DNA of 64,000 nt, from assembly GCA_963969345.1 (NCBI GenBank), contig OZ017766.1, positions 11,904,001 to 11,968,000 of the forward strand, read 5' to 3'. Shown here piece after piece: positions 59,524 to 64,000 of the stretch (positions are counted from its first letter, which is position 1; each line of letters starts with the position of its first letter). Under the pieces are notes generated by a model. It was not told the origin of the DNA. It made no database searches and saw nothing but the letters and a program-made list of their open reading frames with translations. The position numbers were made by a program, and so were the translations under genes. This DNA is from Turbatrix aceti (lineage: Eukaryota; Nematoda; Chromadorea; Rhabditida; Panagrolaimidae).

Positions 59524-60313
59524 TTAACTTGGTGGAACAGTAGAGTAAATCTCTCCAGACAAGTTGTGAACGTTGTTGAGATAAACCAAGTAATCAATTG
59601 TCGGTCCTTTTCCTTTGCATTTCTTGGCTTCGAACTTGAGCGTATCAAAGTCAAACATCTTTTTGTTAAGTATACATCGTAGATCCACGTACATTGCTCT
59701 TCTGTGTAGTGTTCCTCCATGAGCTTGGTGATCTTTTCGACCGCAGCAGGCGTAATTAACTTGGTAGCATCTGTGATACCTGCTGCACATGCTTTATCCT
59801 CGTCGTCTTTTTTCATATCTTTTTCTACAAGTTTGGAAACCTCGGTGAAAATCTTGTTAATGTCATCGAGAATCAGGAGTGCAAAGTCGACGGAATACGC
59901 TCCAGAAAGATACCCAAAATCCGTCTTGAGCGCATCCATGGATTCGTTGAGAACTTGGATTTCATCATCATCACAGATGTCGTAAATGACAGGCAACATG
60001 CCGTAAGGACTGTGGTATCTTGAAAAGAGATCAGACATTGTCGTTCCGTTGACCATGTTATCACAGGCTTCCTGGGTCATCTAAAAATCAGATGTCACAT
60101 TTTACTCGATTATGAATCCTTTATTGTACTTACATTTTCAACAAAATCCAAAGTGAACCAATCGCTGAAATGTTTGTTTATAGATTCCGTAAACGCGGTA
60201 TCTGCCTTAAGTTTAGGATCCTCAGGGCTCTTTGTTGTTTTTGTTTTTTTGGCCTCCAAGGTAGCAGCAAAAAGTACGACCACAACAAGCAATAGTAAGC
60301 GAATACCTTCCAT
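59524..60313 (-). CDS. Small secreted protein of unknown function, one probable frameshift
   Basis: I do not recognise the family. Exon 1 (60313-60134) encodes a clear signal peptide (MEGIRLLLLVVVVLFAATLEA) and a Lys/Thr-rich segment. An intron of 53 nt (GTAAGT...TTTTTAG) follows. Exon 2 begins at 60080 with MTQEACDNMVNGTTM and encodes a mostly helical, acidic protein with four or more cysteines (ACDN, YDICDD, KACAAG, EQCTW). Just after WIYDVYLT (about 59675) the frame must shift by one base to continue into MFDFDTLKFEAKKCKGKG and end at TAA 59524-59526 (STVPPS). The shift point is a run of five A's. The alternative downstream frame has only AT-rich, implausible residues. The total would be about 245 residues. 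It could be a true frameshift (early pseudogene) or a homopolymer error. Confidence 0.65.
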
Positions 60314-60806
60314 TTTTTGCAACGTGTGAAACACATTGTGCACTGTATATTTATATGTACGGGAAATGGATTAAACATTCATTAAAAAAAACTTAGGAAC
60401 GGAAATAAAGCGGTAATACTACGGATCATACTCGAGTCTACTTTGTGGTAACGTGGTAACACATTTGACAAATAGGTCTAAAAGACGGATTGATACAATC
60501 GATGATGTTTGATACAAAATGTACAATGATGCAGCAAAATCAAAATACAATGATTTTAAACATGAACCAAACAACAATGAAATTTAGCAAATTGGAATCA
60601 GAATCTCAATTTTGGTATAAGAAACGTTCACCACAAAGCGTTTCACTATCATTCTTTTTAGCATAAGAACGCATGTTTACCATATGGGTTTTTTGCTCTA
60701 CCACATCAATTTACAATTTACAATTTATTTTCTTTCTCGTGCACATCCAATTTGCTCAGTAATCCTTCGCCCGGTTGTCTTGCCGCTCAGTTGTTCGACG
60801 CTTGAT
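60314..60806. other. Intergenic stretch
   Basis: Upstream of the secreted-protein gene; a TATA-like TATATTTATA lies about 40 bases before the start codon on the minus strand (near 60345-60355). No other gene is seen. Confidence 0.45.
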
Positions 60807-61328
60807 CAGTGTTGTCGGGTTCGGAAATTTTTCGGGTAACCCGACCCGAAACCCGAAATTTTCGGGTTTTCGGCGGGTTAGCTGAAGAACCCGACCCGAA
60901 ACCCGAATTTTTTTTTTCATAAAATCGGTAAATTTATTTTATTGTACTTCAATTTTTGCATTGTGGAGGCTAATATAACAAATATTGCGTCTTCAGAAGC
61001 AAATTTTTGACATGTTTAACGGTTTTTTTCAACTTTTTTTCTCATTTTGACTTTTATTGTCGGGTTCTCAAACCCGAAATTTGGAAAACCCGACCCGAAC
61101 CCGAAACCGAACCCGAAATTTTCGGGTAACCCGACCCGAACCCGAACCCAAACCCGAAAATTTCGGGTTACCCGACCCGAACCCGAACCCGAACCAGAAA
61201 ATTTCGGGTTACCTGACCCGAACCCGAACCTCAACCCGAAAAATTCGGGTAACCCGACCCGAAACCCGGGATTTTCGGGTCGGGTTCGGGTCGGGTCGGG
61301 TTTCGGGTCGGGTAACCCGACAATACTG
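60807..61328. mobile_element. hAT-type MITE 3, ACCCGA-repeat body
   Basis: The element starts CAGTGTTGTCGGGTT and ends AACCCGACAATACTG, flanked by CGCTTGAT on both sides (60799-60806 and 61329-61336), an exact 8-bp target duplication. The tip CAGTGTT resembles hAT MITE 1. The body consists of many ACCCGAACCCGAA and TTTCGGGTTACCC words in both orientations around a short AT-rich centre. This is the source of repetitive Pro-Glu/Pro-Asn open frames, which are not genes. Confidence 0.9.
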
Positions 61329-61336
61329 CGCTTGAT

Positions 61337-61902
61337 GTGTCAGCACGCTCACTTCGCCGACGCTCAATATGTCACTACGCTCAATTCGCACTTGCGCTCA
61401 ATGGTTACCACTCTGAGAATTAATACACTAAAGCGTGAATAATATGTTCAAAAAAATTTTATTCACATTTACTTTAAAAAAAATCTATACTGACAAAAAA
61501 AATCTCCAAACAATTTCCCGATGAATTTAATCTGCCGGTGACATTATTTTAACTAACTAAGAGGACAAAAGCGACCTCGTGTCTGCTTTATTCGACGTTG
61601 TCTAATAATCTCAAATTCTTTCATTGTCAAATATTTCTTTTCACCTATTCATTCTCGAGTTACTGTAGTATTTCTATCAAAATATTTACTTATGAATTCT
61701 CAAGATTAAGGTTTCGAAATGCCAAATGATGCCGTAATCCATTGTGATTTACGTTCTTTTGATAGCAATGATTGCTGAGTATATAATAGTAAGTACCTAA
61801 AAATGGCATTGAACATCTTTTAACATTCTTCGACGACGCAGAAGATTCTTATTGTATTTTACATTGCAGTGAAGACTTGCTTTGCCTACGTGACCAAAAA
61901 CA
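61337..61902. other. Stretch without a recognisable gene
   Basis: Between two mobile elements; no gene is seen. Confidence 0.5.
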
Positions 61903-63890
61903 TTAAGAGGGACTCTGCGAGCCGATTTTGGAATAAGGTGAAAGCCGCGACCCAGCTAATTTACAACTTCAAATGTTTTGTGCCCAAGTTGTAGGGGGGC
62001 CTATGGGAGACTCCAAATGGGCCATAATAGATTTTTCAGATGCCGGATTCTGGAGCTAGGGCTTCTCGAATGTTTCGACGTCAAAATTTCAAACTGCTTC
62101 TAAAAATCTGATTTTTGGCATACAGGGGTATCTTGGCACGAGAAATCGACTGGTGTATTCCGATTTTTCAAAAAACATCTGACTTTTTTGAAAAAATTGA
62201 TTTTCTTCAATTTACATGTTTTTACCGTCAAAAATTGGCTGTGGCGTCCGATAGAGGATCCTCCAGCGGGTTTTGACACCGGAATCTGAAAGCCCGTCTT
62301 TTTTGACGTCGATTGAGGTATTACACAAAAAAAATTATGTCCCTTTATTTGACCAACACTAGGCTTGTATGGCGCGCACTTGGTAAAAAAACACCTTTGT
62401 CGAGTTTCCGAAATGAATATTTTTATAGTTGGAAAAATCTAATTTGTGGTTTCCGGGGGTATTTTGGCACGAGAAATCGACTGGTGTATTCAGATTTCTC
62501 AAAAAACATCTGATTTTTATGAAAAACTTGATGGTTGATGTTTTACCGTTATTTACCGTCACAAAAATGGCTGCAGCGCCCAAGGGCAGGTCTTCCAGGC
62601 AGGTTTGATGCCAGAATCGGTTTCCCCATCTTTTTCGACGTCGATTGATGTATAACACAGAAAAATTGAGGTGCCTTTCTTTGACCATAGCCAGGTTTTT
62701 ATCGCGCGCACTAGGTACAAACACCCTTTTTTTGCGTCATTGACCGAAAAAGACGTGGGCGCTTTTGTTTTATGTGCTTACGGTCACCTGGGTATGTTTA
62801 GACAGGTCCCAAAAATTGTTTTTAGCGACTTGCGCTCCTTATCAGATAATTGAAGCGGTAAATTACGATATTTCAGTTTCATGTTTTTTTAATGCCAGTG
62901 ACAATACACAAAATAATCGGATGATCAGCGCAAGTCGCTAAAAACAATATTTAGGACATGCCTGAACACACCCAGGTGACCGTGAGCACATAAAACAAAA
63001 ATTGGCTTCAGGGCTTTTTTTTGAACATGACTCCTGTTACGCGCGCCCACGTCTTTTTCGGTCAATGACGCAAAAAAAGGTGTTTGCACCAAGTGCGCGC
63101 GATAAAAACCTGGCTATGGTCAAAGAAAGGCACCTCAATTTTTCTGTGTTATACATCAATCGACGTCGAAAAAGATGGGGAAACCGATTCTGGCATCAAA
63201 ACTGCCTGGAAGATTCTCCCTCGGGCGCTGCAGCCAATTTTGTGACGGTAAATAACGGTAAAACATCAACCATCAAGTTTTTCATAAAAATCAGATGTTT
63301 TTTGAGAAATCTAAATACACCAGTCGATTTCTCGTGCCAAAATACCCCCGGAAACCACAAATTAGATTTTTCCAACTATAAAAATATTTATTTCGGAAAC
63401 TCGACAAAGGTGTTTTTTTACCAAGTGCGCGCCATACAAGCCTAGTGTTGGTCAAATAAAGGGACATAATTTTTTTTGTGTAATACCTCAATCGACGTCA
63501 AAAAAGACGGGCTTTCAGATTCCGGTGTCAAAACCCGCTGGAGGATCCTCTCTCGGACGCCACAGCCAATTTTTGACGGTAAAAACAGGTAAATAGAAGA
63601 AAATCAATTTTTTCAAAAAAGTCAGATGTTTTTTGAAAAATCGGAATACACCAGTCGATTTCTCGTGCCAAGATACCCCTGTATGCCAAAAATCAGATTT
63701 TTAGAAGCAGTTTGAAATTTTGACGTCGAAACATTCGAGAAGCCCTAGCTCCAGAATCCGGCATCTGAAAAATCTATTATGGCCCATTTGGAGTCTCCCA
63801 TAGGCCCCCCTACAACTTGGGCACAAAACATTTGAAGTTGTAAATTAGCTGGGTCGCCGACCTCAAATCGGCTCGCAGAGTCCCTTTTAA
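61903..63890. mobile_element. TTAA-flanked foldback element 3 (about 2.0 kb)
   Basis: The left end is TTAAGAGGGACTCTGCGA and the right end is its near complement (TCGCAGAGTCCCTTTTAA), closely related to the ends of elements 1 and 2. The arms (about 61903-62838 and 62925-63890) are near-identical inverted copies with a spacer of about 85 bp. Each arm contains a diverged tandem duplication of about 330 bp: the block GGCACGAGAAATCGACTGGT occurs at about 62137 and 62465 on the left and in complement on the right. Inverted open frames give matching peptides, so they are not genes. No transposase. Confidence 0.88.
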
Positions 63891-64000
63891 GGCAAGAAAT
63901 ACGTCATGCCGTCAAGGGGCGGAGTTGTTTTTTATATAAAAGAAGTTCGCATCTTTATGGCTAAGGTGAGTTGATTAGAGAGCCTAAGCTGATAGTGGTT
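63891..64000. other. Window end, no gene seen
   Basis: About 110 bases with no recognisable feature. Confidence 0.5.

Noticed and set aside
61047..61442. Repetitive Pro/Asn/Glu-rich open frame
   Set aside because: It lies within a hAT MITE with an exact 8-bp target duplication and arises from ACCCGA repeats.
62313..63491. Paired open frames giving matching peptides on opposite strands
   Set aside because: They are mirror images in the arms of foldback element 3, not genes.

Overview
The window is eukaryotic nuclear DNA, almost certainly from a free-living or parasitic nematode of the Chromadorea. It is AT-rich. Its introns are mostly 47-61 nt with GTAAGT-type donors and TTTTCAG/TTTTTAG acceptors. 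The gene families fit as well: a class 2 (nematode-type) lipase, an NRF-6-type acyltransferase, an Sre chemoreceptor and an egl-44/scalloped-type TEAD factor. I cannot name the species. There is one 200-base assembly gap at 38168-38367.

The left 35 kb (1-35.2 kb) holds no gene that I can support. It contains a decayed non-LTR (RTE-like) retrotransposon fragment (6.6-7.7 kb), several long foldback (near-palindromic) elements (4.9, 24.0 and 32.8 kb), a hAT-type MITE with an 8-bp target duplication (27.0 kb), GGCC- and AATAACCGG-rich degenerate repeats, and several short hairpins. Scattered GC-richer patches could be distal 5' exons or enhancers of the TEAD gene that follows, but this is inference.

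The right half is gene-bearing. In order: a TEAD transcription factor (35.3-37.1 kb, +); tRNA-Leu(AAG) (37.9 kb, -); a palindromic element beside the gap (38.4-39.9 kb); a secreted class 2 lipase (40.2-41.2 kb, +); a foldback element with an LTR retrotransposon nested in its spacer (41.5-44.8 kb); mitochondrial complex I subunit NDUFS8 (45.1-46.2 kb, +); convergent with it an NRF-6-like membrane acyltransferase (46.7-49.5 kb, -); a seven-helix-receptor-like gene broken by a second copy of the same LTR element and carrying a hAT MITE in an intron (50.0-54.3 kb, -); a cathepsin-L-like pseudogene with several lesions (55.9-57.0 kb, -); an intact Sre-type receptor (57.5-58.6 kb, -); a small secreted protein gene with one probable frameshift (59.5-60.3 kb, -); another hAT MITE (60.8-61.3 kb); and a 2-kb foldback element of the TTAA type (61.9-63.9 kb).

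The most novel item is a compact LTR retrotransposon family of about 2.17 kb with no protein-coding capacity. It has 350/351-bp LTRs bounded by TG...CA, 5-bp target duplications, a tRNA-Ser-like primer site 2 nt after the LTR, a GGGGGAAGGAG polypurine tract, and an internal region studded with CAGTTG/CAACTG palindromes. One copy has identical LTRs and sits in a coding exon of the receptor gene. Reading across the site with a single 5-bp target copy leaves the frame open and the downstream exons in phase, so this looks like a very recent insertional knock-out. A second theme is a family of three foldback elements sharing TTAA + GAGGCAGTCTGCGA-type ends. A third is three hAT MITEs whose interiors are built from degenerate repeats of short palindromic words.
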